Below, in pieces: positions 1 to 6,740 of a stretch of 17,305 nucleotides of DNA. The notes below the pieces were generated by a model, which was given only the letters and a program-made list of their open reading frames with translations, had not been told where the DNA came from and searched no databases. The stretch's first letter is position 1; each line of letters starts with the position of its first letter. The translations under genes were made by a program, and so were the position numbers. Origin of the DNA: Ornithinimicrobium sp. (lineage in GTDB: Bacteria > Actinomycetota > Actinomycetes > Actinomycetales > Dermatophilaceae); NCBI GenBank assembly GCA_030145965.1, contig JASKZT010000027.1:1-17305 (forward strand), written 5' to 3'.

Positions 1-467
1 CGGAACTTGCCCTGCCAGGTGACGACGTCCTCGCGCCACAGGCGGCGCAGCAGGTGGTAGTTCTCGATCGCCAGCGGGATGCCCTGACGGATGTCCTTGC
101 CGAACCACGGGTAGACCGGACCGGTGTTGCCGCGCCCCATCATGAGGTCGACCCGGCCCTTGGCCAGGTGCTGGAGGAAGGCGTAGTCCTCGGCGATCCG
201 CACCGGGTCGGTCGTCGTGATGAGCGTGGTCGACGTCGAGAGCACGAGCCGCTCGGTCTGCGCGGCGATGTAGGCCAGGTGCGTCGTCGGGGCGGAGGGG
301 ACGAAGGGCGGGTTGTGGTGCTCGCCGGTGGCGAAGACGTCCAGCCCCACCTCCTCGGCCTTGAGCGCCACACGGGTCATGGCCTCGATGCGCTCGCCCT
401 CCGTGGGCGTGCGCCCGGTGGTGGGGTCGGTCGTGACGTCGCCGACGCTGAAGACACCGAACTGCAT
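1..467 (-). CDS. LLM class flavin-dependent oxidoreductase, CE1758-like (5' part only)
   Basis: This is the N-terminal 155 codons of a luciferase-like (bacterial-luciferase fold, TIM barrel) flavin-dependent monooxygenase. It starts at ATG 467-465 and runs off the left edge. The protein opens MQFGVFSVGDVTTDPTTG and contains GLDVFATGEHHNPPF (around residues 41-55), VLSTSTTLITTTDPVRIAEDY and GRVDLMMGRGNTGPVYPWFG. These are typical of the CE1758 subgroup of LLM oxidoreductases, which use reduced FMN and often sit beside an FMN reductase gene. No reductase is visible here, but the downstream side lies outside the window. GAAGG (480-476) lies 8 nt before the ATG as ribosome-binding site. The substrate is unknown. 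The family is confident; the subgroup is recognised from memory of its motifs. Confidence 0.85.
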   Translation of the reverse strand, partial: MQFGVFSVGDVTTDPTTGRTPTEGERIEAMTRVALKAEEVGLDVFATGEHHNPPFVPSAPTTHLAYIAAQTERLVLSTSTTLITTTDPVRIAEDYAFLQHLAKGRVDLMMGRGNTGPVYPWFGKDIRQGIPLAIENYHLLRRLWREDVVTWQGKF

Positions 468-488
468 GAGAGTCACCTTCTGGAGTAG

Positions 489-505
489 TTGACCTGTCAA
501 TCATA
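489..505 (-). promoter_or_regulatory. Candidate -10 box and operator of the LLM oxidoreductase gene
   Basis: On the minus strand TATGAT (505-500) resembles a strong -10 box. It runs directly into the perfect dyad TTGAC-N2-GTCAA (489-500), with the ATG 22 nt further on. A dyad just downstream of a -10 box is a usual position for a repressor operator, for example of the MarR or TetR type. No convincing -35 box is seen. The assignment is inference from position and symmetry. Confidence 0.4.
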
Positions 506-561
506 CCAACGACGGCGACCCGCGCCGCATTCCAGCCTGCCGCACCGCCCCGGACGCGGCA

Positions 562-588
562 CCCCCGGCCCTCGGGGGCGGGTAGCGT
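562..588 (+). promoter_or_regulatory. Promoter region of the HEAT-repeat gene (leaderless -10 plus hairpin)
   Basis: TAGCGT (583-588) lies exactly 7 nt before ATG 596, the spacing expected when transcription starts on the initiation codon. Just upstream, CCCCCG (562-567) and CGGGGG (573-578) form a perfect 6-bp dyad with a 5-nt loop where a -35 element would lie. The dyad may be an operator or chance in GC-rich DNA. Confidence 0.4.
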
Positions 589-595
589 CGTGGCC

Positions 596-1363
596 ATGAG
601 CACTCCCTCCCCCCGGCTCGAGGCGGCCCTGAGGGCGGCCTTCTCGACCGACCCCGGCGTCCGCCAGGAGGCGGCGCTGCGGCTCGGGACGCTCGCGGAC
701 GCCGCGCTGGCGCCCCGTCTGGTGGACCTGCTCGTGGCAGAGCCCGACTTCTACGTCCGCGAGACGCTGACGTGGGCGGTCGTCAACCAGGCGCCGGCGG
801 CGCTGCCCCACCTGCTCGCCGCGCTGGGCACAGCGGGCCCCGCCCGGGTGCAGGTGCTGCACGCGCTGAGCAAGATCCGCGACCCGGCGGCGGTGGCCGC
901 CGTGCTGCCCCTGGCCGACGACCCGGACGACGCCGTGGCCGCCAAGGCCTGGTGGGCGCTGGGTCGCACCGGCACCCCCGAGGCCGTGCCCGCGCTCGTC
1001 GCGCACCTCGGCGACCCCGACGAGGCACGGCGCCACGAGCTGACCCGGGCCCTGGAGCAGCTGGGCGAGCCGGCCGTGCCCGCCGTCGCCGAGCGGCTCT
1101 GCGACACCGACCTGACGACCCGCCGCCACGCCGCCGAGGTGCTCGGCGTCATCGGCGACCCCGGCGCGCGCGCGGCCGCCGGCGCGCTGGCCCGCGCGGT
1201 CGAGCACGACGAGCGGGAGGTCGCCCTGGTCGCCGTGGAGTCGCTGGCCCGGCTCGACGTGCCGCAGGTGGAGGAGGCGCTGCACCGGGTGCGCGCCTCC
1301 GGCGACCGGTGGCTCGCGGTCATCGCCGACTGGCTGCTCGTGGACCGCGCCGAGCGCCGCTGA
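596..1363 (+). CDS. HEAT-repeat domain protein
   Basis: A 255-aa soluble protein built almost wholly of paired helices in the HEAT/PBS-lyase-like pattern. Repeating units of about 30 residues are visible, such as DPGVRQEAALRLGTL, DDAVAAKAWWALGRTGTPEAV, DPDEARRHELTRALEQLGEPAV and TDLTTRRHAAEVLGVIGDP. There is no signal peptide, membrane segment or catalytic motif, so it probably acts as a protein-interaction scaffold; the partner is unknown. ATG 596 is preferred over in-frame GTG 590. No Shine-Dalgarno is present, and a TAGCGT -10-like hexamer sits 7 nt before the ATG, which fits a leaderless message. It diverges from the LLM gene and converges with the next gene with a gap of only 12 nt. Confidence 0.8.
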   Translation: MSTPSPRLEAALRAAFSTDPGVRQEAALRLGTLADAALAPRLVDLLVAEPDFYVRETLTWAVVNQAPAALPHLLAALGTAGPARVQVLHALSKIRDPAAVAAVLPLADDPDDAVAAKAWWALGRTGTPEAVPALVAHLGDPDEARRHELTRALEQLGEPAVPAVAERLCDTDLTTRRHAAEVLGVIGDPGARAAAGALARAVEHDEREVALVAVESLARLDVPQVEEALHRVRASGDRWLAVIADWLLVDRAERR

Positions 1364-1375
1364 GCGCAGCCGCCC

Positions 1376-1909
1376 CTACGCGGCGAGGAGGAGGGCGAGC
1401 GCCGCGGTGTCGACGTCGCTGGCCGGGTCGACCATGCCCTTGCTCGCCAGCCGCGCGATGTGGCCGTGCGCGTCGGCCTCGACCCACGCGGCGCGGTGGT
1501 CGAGGCCGAGGTCGGGCACCCCGGGCAGGAGGATGCACCCTGAGGCCGTCTCGTAGTCGGGGACCGAGGACACCGTGCTGCGGGGCGGGTGGAGGACGGC
1601 GAGACCGGCCGGGGTGCGGTCGGCGAAGCGGCCGGGCCGCAGCGGGCTGTCGCCGAGCATCGGTCCCTCGGCGAGCACGAGGCCGACCGCGCCCTCGGGC
1701 GGCCCGTCCGGCACCTCCTCGGCCACCCGGAAGACCGTGCTGCCTTCGGGCAGCATGCCGGGCACCGCGGCGAGGGTGACCGCGAGCAGGAGGAAGTCGG
1801 CCCACTCCAGGGTGTCGTCGGGCCAGCGCCCGATGAGCACGAAGCCGGAGAGCCGGCCGTCGCGCTGCAGCGGCGCGACCTCGACCGGCGGCAGTCCACG
1901 GTCCGACAT
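1376..1909 (-). CDS. Conserved-looking protein of unknown function (177 aa)
   Basis: I do not recognise this family. The frame has the G/C third-position bias of the real genes around it. It starts at ATG 1909-1907 behind a strong ribosome-binding site, GAGGAGG ending 7 nt before the start. The protein begins MSDRGLPPVEVAPLQRDGRL and is soluble and acidic, without signal peptide or membrane helix. It has a tryptophan/aspartate-rich first part (GRWPDDTLEWADFLLLAV), then FADRTPAGLAVLHPP, and a C-terminal part with DYETASGCILLPGVPDLGLDHRAAWVEADAHGH containing its only cysteine. It diverges from the AAA ATPase gene across a 138-bp region rich in dyads and converges with the HEAT gene. No function is assigned. 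Confidence 0.6.
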   Translation of the reverse strand: MSDRGLPPVEVAPLQRDGRLSGFVLIGRWPDDTLEWADFLLLAVTLAAVPGMLPEGSTVFRVAEEVPDGPPEGAVGLVLAEGPMLGDSPLRPGRFADRTPAGLAVLHPPRSTVSSVPDYETASGCILLPGVPDLGLDHRAAWVEADAHGHIARLASKGMVDPASDVDTAALALLLAA

Positions 1910-1938
1910 CGCCTGACCTCCTCGCCCTCGTGCTGACA

Positions 1939-1971
1939 GGCACCCGCTCGGGTGGTCCTTCCTAGGGTGCC
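1939..1971. promoter_or_regulatory. Nested inverted repeats in the divergent promoter region
   Basis: Between the 177-aa gene (minus) and the ATPase gene (plus) lies the dyad CACCCG-CT-CGGGTG (1941-1954). A second dyad, GGCACCC (1939-1945) with GGGTGCC (1965-1971), encloses part of it, so one GGCACCC arm belongs to both. TAGGAA on the minus strand (1964-1959) could be the -10 of the 177-aa gene, placing the dyad at its start of transcription. These could be operator sites or RNA hairpins; neither is proven. Confidence 0.35.
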
Positions 1972-2034
1972 ACGCACCGGCCCGCGCGCGCACGGTCCCG
2001 CGCCGGGCGGCGAGGGCGTGTCGCCGGGCTGGCC

Positions 2035-2040
2035 TAGGGT
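2035..2040 (+). promoter_or_regulatory. -10 hexamer of the AAA ATPase gene (leaderless)
   Basis: TAGGGT lies exactly 7 nt before GTG 2048. No Shine-Dalgarno precedes the start, so the message probably begins at the initiation codon. This site decides the start over the further upstream in-frame ATG at 1952. Confidence 0.5.
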
Positions 2041-2047
2041 GCGGGGC

Positions 2048-3259
2048 GTGTACAGCACGGTGGCGGTGAGCGGGTACCGGTCCCTGCGCGACGTCCGGCT
2101 GCCGCTCGGCCGGCTGACCGTCGTGACGGGGGCCAACGGCACGGGCAAGAGCAGCGTCTACCGGGCGCTGCGCCTGCTCGCCGACTGCGGGGCCGGCCGG
2201 GTGGTCGGGTCGCTGGCGCGCGAGGGCGGCCTCGGCTCCGCGCTCTGGGCCGGTCCCGAGACGCTGGGCGGGGCCCGGCGCGGCCACGAGGTGCAGGGCA
2301 CCGTCCGCAAGGACCGGGTGGGCGTCCGGCTCGGCGTCGGCGGCGACGAGCTCTCCTACCTCGTGGACCTCGGCATCCCCGTGCAGTCCGGCTCGCTCTT
2401 CGACCGCGACCCGGAGGTCAAGCGGGAGGCTGTCTGGACCGGCCCGGTCATGCGGCCCTCCACCCTCGTGGCCCGGCGGCGCCACCACCGGGTCGAGCTG
2501 CGCGACGACGACGGTGCCTGGGTCCAGGCGCCGGTGAGCGTCCCGGCGTGGGCCAGCATGCTGACCGAGGTGGTCGACCCGCTCTCGGCCCCGGAGCTGT
2601 GGGCCCTGCGCGAGGCGTTGCGCTCGTGGCGGTTCTACGACGGCTTCCGCGTCGACGCCGCCAGCGCGGTGCGTCAGCCGCAGGTCGGCACCCGCACCTG
2701 GGCCCTGGCCGAGGACGGGTCCGACCTGGCCGCGGCGTTGCAGACGATCGCCGAGGACGGCAGGGGGGATCTCGACGACGCGGTCGCGGACGCCTTCGAC
2801 GGGGCCCGGCTCGGGGTCGCGGCCACCGAGGGCCTGCTCGACGTGCGGCTGCACCAGCCCGGCATGCTGCGGCCGCTGCGCTCGGCCGAGCTGTCCGACG
2901 GCACGCTGCGCTACCTGCTGTGGCTCGCGGCGCTGCTGACCCCGGTGCCGCCGCGGCTCATGGCGCTCAACGAGCCGGAGACGAGCCTGCACCCCTCGCT
3001 CGTGGCGCCGCTCGGGCGGCTCGTCGCCGCCGCGGCCCGCCGCACCCAGGTGGTCGTCGTCACGCACTCCGAGGCCCTGCTCGCCTCGGTCGCCGACGCG
3101 CTCGGGACCGACGTGGAGGCCGCCCGCGAGGGGGAGGACCCCGTCCCGGGCGACCTGCGCCCGCTGCGGCTGGTCGAGCTGTCCAAGGACCTCGGCGAGA
3201 CGCAGGTCGTCGGCCAGGGTCTCCTGCGGACCCCGCCGTGGGAGTGGGGCTCGCGCTGA
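2048..3259 (+). CDS. AAA family ATPase, COG4637-like
   Basis: A 403-aa soluble ATPase of the RecF/SMC-like ABC-type fold. The N terminus VAVSGYRSLRDVRLPLG leads into Walker A GANGTGKSS (residues 28-36). An ABC-signature-like LSDGTLRYL follows about two thirds along. The Walker B segment is RLMALNEPETSLHP with N308-E309, and a VVVVTHSEALL switch/H-loop segment comes after it. NEPE in place of DEPE is, to my knowledge, usual for COG4637 predicted ATPases. No TOPRIM or nuclease domain follows, so it is not a full OLD nuclease. Its role is unknown, and homologues are generally stand-alone. The start is placed at GTG 2048 from the leaderless -10 hexamer. It converges with the polymerase gene, with a 22-nt gap carrying a dyad. 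Confidence 0.82.
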   Translation: MYSTVAVSGYRSLRDVRLPLGRLTVVTGANGTGKSSVYRALRLLADCGAGRVVGSLAREGGLGSALWAGPETLGGARRGHEVQGTVRKDRVGVRLGVGGDELSYLVDLGIPVQSGSLFDRDPEVKREAVWTGPVMRPSTLVARRRHHRVELRDDDGAWVQAPVSVPAWASMLTEVVDPLSAPELWALREALRSWRFYDGFRVDAASAVRQPQVGTRTWALAEDGSDLAAALQTIAEDGRGDLDDAVADAFDGARLGVAATEGLLDVRLHQPGMLRPLRSAELSDGTLRYLLWLAALLTPVPPRLMALNEPETSLHPSLVAPLGRLVAAAARRTQVVVVTHSEALLASVADALGTDVEAAREGEDPVPGDLRPLRLVELSKDLGETQVVGQGLLRTPPWEWGSR

Positions 3260-3285
3260 GCCGCTGGCCGGGCGTCGGCGCTCAG
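3256..3285. terminator. Candidate bidirectional terminator between ATPase and polymerase genes
   Basis: CTGAGC (3256-3261) pairs with GCTCAG (3280-3285), with further CG/CG pairing inside. The arms contain both stop codons: TGA 3257-3259 of the ATPase and TCA 3282-3284, the complement of the polymerase stop. There is no T tract on either side, as is common in high-GC actinobacteria. Confidence 0.35.
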
Positions 3286-4964
3286 TGCGCCTGGTCGTAG
3301 GCGTCGACCACCGCCACCTCCAGAGGGAACTCGACGGGAAAGCCGCCGAAGAGCAGCCGTCCCGCCGCGGCCGCGGCCTCGCGCACCGCCCCGGCGACCT
3401 CCTCCGCCCGCTCGCGCGGCGTGTGGACGAGAACCTCGTCGTGGAGGAAGTACACGAGCTCGGCCCGCCGCGCGGCATCGCCGCCGGAGGCACCGGCACC
3501 GTTGTCGAGGCTGCGGCGCAGGTGCCCGATCCAGCACAGCGCCCACTCCGCCGCGGTGCCCTGGACGACGAAGTTGCGGGTGAAGCGTCCCCAGTCGCGC
3601 GCCGCCTGCCGCGCCCGGCGTTCCGCGGCCGCGCCCGAGCCCGGCTGCTGGGCGGCGCCCTGGGCGTCCCACCACCACGCCGGGGGGCGCGGGGAGGTGC
3701 GGCCCAGCCACGTGCCCACCGGCTCACCGCGCTCGCCGGCGCGCGCCGCGGACTCCACGAGGCCGATGGCCCGTGGGTAGGCCCGCTGCAGCTGCGGCAC
3801 CAGCGCGCCGGCCTCGCCGGTGGTCGCGCCGTACATCGCGCCCAGCATCGCCACCTTGGCGTGCTGGCGGGTCGGCAGGACCCCCTGGTCGACGAGCGCC
3901 TGGTAGAGGTCGGCGCCGGTGGCGGCGGCGGCCATCCGGTGGTCGCCCGACATCGCCGCGAGCACGCGCGGCTCGAGCTGGGCGGCGTCGGCGACGACGA
4001 GCACCCACCCGGGATCGGCCCGCACCGCCGCGCGGATCTGCCTGGGCAGCTGCAGCGCACCACCGCCCCGGCTGGCCCAGCGCCCGGTCACGACGGCCCC
4101 GGCGACCCAGTCGGGCCGGAACCGGCCGTCGTGCACCCACGTCTGCAGCCAGGCCCAGCCGTTGGCGGTGTGCAGCCGGCTGAGCTTCTTGTAGCGCAGC
4201 AGCGGCTCGATGACCGGGTGGTCCAGCTGCTCCAGCTCCCACTGCCGCGTGCTGGAGACGTCGAGGCCGGCACGGCGCAGGGCGGCCACCAGGTCGACGT
4301 GGGAGTCGGGGTTGAGGTGCGGGGCACCCAGCGCCCGCTGCACCTCCACGGCCAGGGCGGCCATGACGGCGGGGCGTCCACCGGCACGGTCCCGCGGGCC
4401 GAGCAGCCCGGTCAGCGCGGCGTCGTGGACCTCGGCGCTGAACGGCACCCCGGCGTGGTTGAGCTCCTGCGCGATGAGCCCGCCGACCGACTCCGCGTGG
4501 CAGAGCAGGGCCAGCCGCCCGCCGTCACCGGCCTGCGCCAGGGCAGCCTGCTGGGCCAGGTGCTCGGCCACGCAGGCGTCCACCCCCAGCCGCTGGCCGG
4601 TCAGCTCGAAGAGGGGCTCGTCCGTCCGGCCGTGGGCCTGCGCCGACGGCTCGGACACCGGGACCGCCTCGTCCCACGCGGGGTCGGGCTCGCGGGCATA
4701 CCCCGTGTGGGCGACGGCACCGGCTCTGCGCAGCAGGGCGCGGACCAGCCGCAGGTCGACGGCGCGGCGCACCCGGACGCCCGCGCGCAGCAGGAGCGGG
4801 TAGAGGTCCGCGGAGCCGGCCCAGACCCACCGGGTGTCCTCCGGCCGTCCGGCGACCCAGGCCGGGAGATCGGCGAGGAGGACGCGGTGGCGACCGCCCA
4901 CGACGCCCGCCTCCACCTCGACGACCTCGACCGTCTCCCCGGCGGCGGCGGTCACGAGGTCCAT
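3282..4964 (-). CDS. Bifunctional 3'-5' exonuclease/DNA polymerase, family A (actinobacterial short form)
   Basis: A 560-aa family A DNA polymerase lacking the 5' nuclease domain. Palm motif A is VVADAAQLEPRVLAAMSGD with metal ligand D326. The O-helix motif B is RQHAKVAMLGAMYG (K370, Y378) and motif C is FLHDEVLVH (H508-D509-E510). NPDSHVDLVAALRRAG and RLHTANGWAWLQTWVHDGRFRP correspond to the thumb and finger entry region of this actinobacterial family. The N-terminal ~170 residues align in outline with the PolI exonuclease fold (DLRLVRALL), but I find no DxE exonuclease I motif, so proofreading activity is doubtful. ATG 4964 has no Shine-Dalgarno and lies 7 nt after TAGGCT, which indicates a leaderless start. 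It lies 60 nt downstream of the AlkZ-like gene, and a repair role is likely. Confidence 0.9.
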   Translation of the reverse strand: MDLVTAAAGETVEVVEVEAGVVGGRHRVLLADLPAWVAGRPEDTRWVWAGSADLYPLLLRAGVRVRRAVDLRLVRALLRRAGAVAHTGYAREPDPAWDEAVPVSEPSAQAHGRTDEPLFELTGQRLGVDACVAEHLAQQAALAQAGDGGRLALLCHAESVGGLIAQELNHAGVPFSAEVHDAALTGLLGPRDRAGGRPAVMAALAVEVQRALGAPHLNPDSHVDLVAALRRAGLDVSSTRQWELEQLDHPVIEPLLRYKKLSRLHTANGWAWLQTWVHDGRFRPDWVAGAVVTGRWASRGGGALQLPRQIRAAVRADPGWVLVVADAAQLEPRVLAAMSGDHRMAAAATGADLYQALVDQGVLPTRQHAKVAMLGAMYGATTGEAGALVPQLQRAYPRAIGLVESAARAGERGEPVGTWLGRTSPRPPAWWWDAQGAAQQPGSGAAAERRARQAARDWGRFTRNFVVQGTAAEWALCWIGHLRRSLDNGAGASGGDAARRAELVYFLHDEVLVHTPRERAEEVAGAVREAAAAAGRLLFGGFPVEFPLEVAVVDAYDQAH

Positions 4965-4971
4965 GCGAAGG

Positions 4972-4977
4972 AGCCTA
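4972..4977 (-). promoter_or_regulatory. -10 hexamer of the polymerase gene (leaderless)
   Basis: On the minus strand TAGGCT lies exactly 7 nt before ATG 4964, with no ribosome-binding site between them. The polymerase can therefore have its own transcript, separate from the AlkZ-like gene upstream. Confidence 0.45.
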
Positions 4978-5024
4978 GGCCGCCCGGAGGACGGTGCGGG
5001 AGAGAGGTGGCGCGGGCCGGGCGC

Positions 5025-6167
5025 TCACGCGCGCAGGACCTCCAGGCCGGTCCAGGTGATCGGGTAGGCCGTGGAGACGGCGGCGAGCTGCTCGTCCAGC
5101 TCGGCCCGGCGCGGCGGGCGGGTGCCGGCGAACCACCGCACGACGCAGGTGCGGCGCCGCCCGCTGCCCTCCGCCCGCCAGAAGCCGGTCAGCCGGCCGT
5201 CCACGAGGACCGGCGCGCGCAGCAGCCCGTTCTCGGCCGCCCAGAGCACCTCGTAGTGCTCGGGGTCGACGAAGCGCACCCGCGCGGGCGGGTCGAAGGC
5301 GCACAGCAGCGCGTCGAACTCCGGCAGCAGCCGCACCCCCGGCACGACCTCGCCGGGGTGCCGCCCCTCCCCGTTCGGCAGCCCCGGCAGGTCGTGCACC
5401 TCCTCGCCGTCCGGTGCCGTGGTCGTGACCAGGTCGGGCAGGGTGGCCAGCGCGGCGTCGACGGCGCGCAGACCGACGCCGGACCACCAGGCGAGGTCAC
5501 GGCGACCGGCCGGCCCGTGGACGGTCAGGGAACGCCTCAGGAGGGCGGCCAGGGAGGGGACGGGGGCGGCCAGCGCCGCGTCGCGGGCGACCCCGTCGGA
5601 CAGGACCGCGCGGGCGGCCCGGTAGCCGGCGCTGCCCTGCCCCTCCCAGCCGCCCCGGAGCGGACGGCGCAGCAGCCCGCCGTGGCCGAAGGACAGGTAC
5701 CGGCCGGCCGCGTCGTCCAGCCGGGCCCCGTGGCCGGGGTCGTGGGCGTCCAGCCAGCCGCGCAGGTGCTCCCGCAGCTCGTCGGTGGTGCGCCACCCGT
5801 CCCGGGCGAAGTCCTCGGTCGCGGCCCACACGTCCTCGAGGGTCACGCGGTCGAGACGCAGCGCACGGGCCCAGCGGGACCGCTGCCCCGTCCGCGTGGC
5901 GACCTCGAGAAGGACGTGGTCGGCAGGCGTGCTGGTGTGGACGGTGCCGCGCAGCGTGCTCCCGCGCACGACCTGGGCCGCCTCGTAGGCGGCGGTCAGG
6001 TCCTCGTGGCGCACCCCGGGCGCCCGGGCGGCGAGCGCGAGGTAGGGCGACCGGGCGGTCTGCGCCTGCACGGGACCGATGCGCCCCCACACCTGCGGGA
6101 CGGACAGCCCTGCCAGGGCGGGGAACTGCCGGGCCAGGGTGGCCGCCGCGAGCTCCTCCCACGTCAC
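5025..6167 (-). CDS. Winged-helix protein of the AlkZ-like (HTH_42) DNA glycosylase superfamily
   Basis: A 380-aa protein starting VTWEELAAATLARQF. It resembles the actinobacterial winged-helix DNA-binding proteins grouped with AlkZ/YcaQ (COG3214, HTH_42). These remove alkylated bases or unhook interstrand crosslinks. The AlkZ catalytic QxQ motif is visible as Q34-A-Q36 in RIGPVQAQTARSPY. Further typical segments are GTVHTSTPADHVLL, a C-terminal LPEFDALLCAF and LVDGRLTGFWR. GTG 6167 is chosen because it lies 7 nt after CAGACT (leaderless) and the N terminus then matches the family; a longer in-frame start exists at 6221. The activity is inferred from the motif only. It could instead be a non-enzymatic DNA-binding paralogue. 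Its neighbour downstream is a repair-type polymerase. Confidence 0.8.
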   Translation of the reverse strand: MTWEELAAATLARQFPALAGLSVPQVWGRIGPVQAQTARSPYLALAARAPGVRHEDLTAAYEAAQVVRGSTLRGTVHTSTPADHVLLEVATRTGQRSRWARALRLDRVTLEDVWAATEDFARDGWRTTDELREHLRGWLDAHDPGHGARLDDAAGRYLSFGHGGLLRRPLRGGWEGQGSAGYRAARAVLSDGVARDAALAAPVPSLAALLRRSLTVHGPAGRRDLAWWSGVGLRAVDAALATLPDLVTTTAPDGEEVHDLPGLPNGEGRHPGEVVPGVRLLPEFDALLCAFDPPARVRFVDPEHYEVLWAAENGLLRAPVLVDGRLTGFWRAEGSGRRRTCVVRWFAGTRPPRRAELDEQLAAVSTAYPITWTGLEVLRA

Positions 6168-6174
6168 GACCGCG

Positions 6175-6180
6175 AGTCTG
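6175..6180 (-). promoter_or_regulatory. -10 hexamer of the AlkZ-like gene (leaderless)
   Basis: On the minus strand CAGACT lies exactly 7 nt before GTG 6167. Together with the absence of a Shine-Dalgarno sequence it supports GTG 6167 as the start. Confidence 0.4.
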
Positions 6181-6252
6181 GCACGGCGGGGCGACGGCCG
6201 ACAGCCCGCCGGACCCGCCACGTGGGGCCCGCGCGTCCCCGCAAGACGCGCA

Positions 6253-6283
6253 CGCCCCGCCCGTCATGACGAGGGGCGGGGCG
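6253..6283 (-). terminator. Terminator of the HU gene
   Basis: CGCCCCGCCC (6253-6262) and GGGCGGGGCG (6274-6283) form a perfect 10-bp GC stem with an 11-nt loop that includes the palindrome CGTCATGACG. It lies 18 nt after the HU stop codon. No U tract follows, as is frequent in high-GC actinobacteria. It separates HU from the AlkZ-like gene. Confidence 0.7.
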
Positions 6284-6301
6284 CGAGGGGCTGCTGCGAC
6301 G

Positions 6302-6577
6302 TCAGTCGGAGACGCGCTCCTTGAGCTTGGAGCCGGCCTTGAACGCCGGGGCCTTGCTCGCGGCGATCTGGATCTCGGCGCCGGTCTGCGGGTTGCGCCC
6401 GGTGCGGGCGGCGCGCTCACGCACCTCGAAGGTGCCGAAGCCCGGGAAGGAGACCTTCTCGCCCTTGGCGAGCTCGGCGCCGATGGCGTCGAGCACGGCG
6501 CTGACGACCTTGTCGGCAGCAGCCTGGGTCATGCCCGCCTCACGGGCGACGGCCTCGACGATAACCTTCTTGCTCAT
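6302..6577 (-). CDS. hup: HU family DNA-binding protein
   Basis: A 91-aa histone-like nucleoid protein that bends and compacts DNA as a dimer. The sequence MSKKVIVEAVAREAGMTQ, then GEKVSFPGFGTFEVRERAAR, then RNPQTG (residues 61-66, the intercalating beta-arm tip) and KAPAFKAGSKLKE covers the complete HU fold. It lacks the lysine/alanine-rich C-terminal tail of mycobacterial HupB, so it is the short form. AAAGGG lies about 10 nt before ATG 6577 and serves as ribosome-binding site. The gene stands alone with a promoter upstream and a strong hairpin downstream. Confidence 0.97.
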   Translation of the reverse strand: MSKKVIVEAVAREAGMTQAAADKVVSAVLDAIGAELAKGEKVSFPGFGTFEVRERAARTGRNPQTGAEIQIAASKAPAFKAGSKLKERVSD

Positions 6578-6613
6578 CTGTACAGCCCTTTCATCGGCCT
6601 GAATGGTCGCCTC

Positions 6614-6644
6614 ACGGTAAGCAGATGCGCGTCCGGATTGCCAA
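6614..6644 (-). promoter_or_regulatory. Candidate promoter of the HU gene
   Basis: On the minus strand TTGGCA (6644-6639) and TACCGT (6619-6614) resemble -35 and -10 boxes, 19 nt apart, or 18 nt if TTACCG is taken as -10. The -10 ends 36 nt before the ATG, leaving a short leader with the ribosome-binding site. The spacing is slightly long, so confidence is moderate. Confidence 0.45.
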
Positions 6645-6668
6645 CCGACGCGCCCACCAGGCCGCGCC

Positions 6669-6681
6669 AGATCAACGATCT
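6669..6681. other. Small perfect dyad between the HU promoter and the B12 transcript
   Basis: AGATC-AAC-GATCT is a perfect 5-bp inverted repeat in the middle of the divergent non-coding stretch 6578-6952. It might be an operator for either transcript. The rest of 6645-6729 shows no gene or other signal that I can support. Confidence 0.25.
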
Positions 6682-6729
6682 CGGGCCCTCGGAGAGCCTG
6701 CGGGACACCTCGGCCTGCCCGCGCGGGGG

Positions 6730-6735
6730 TACAGT
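6730..6735 (+). promoter_or_regulatory. -10 box of the cobalamin transcript
   Basis: TACAGT fits the TAnnnT pattern. It would place the transcription start at about 6742, exactly where the closing stem of the riboswitch begins. No clear -35 box is seen at 17 nt spacing. Confidence 0.45.
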
Positions 6736-6740
6736 GAGCC

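Noticed and set aside
596..3259. A defence island made of the HEAT protein, the 177-aa protein and the AAA ATPase
   Set aside because: The genes alternate in strand, are not an operon, and show no nuclease, reverse transcriptase, TIR or other effector domain. Their composition matches the chromosome around them.
3285..6269. A 994-codon open frame on the plus strand, antisense to the polymerase and AlkZ-like genes
   Set aside because: It is rich in Arg, Gly, Pro and His without any recognisable domain. It mirrors two well-supported minus-strand genes; at this GC content stop codons are rare in shadow frames.
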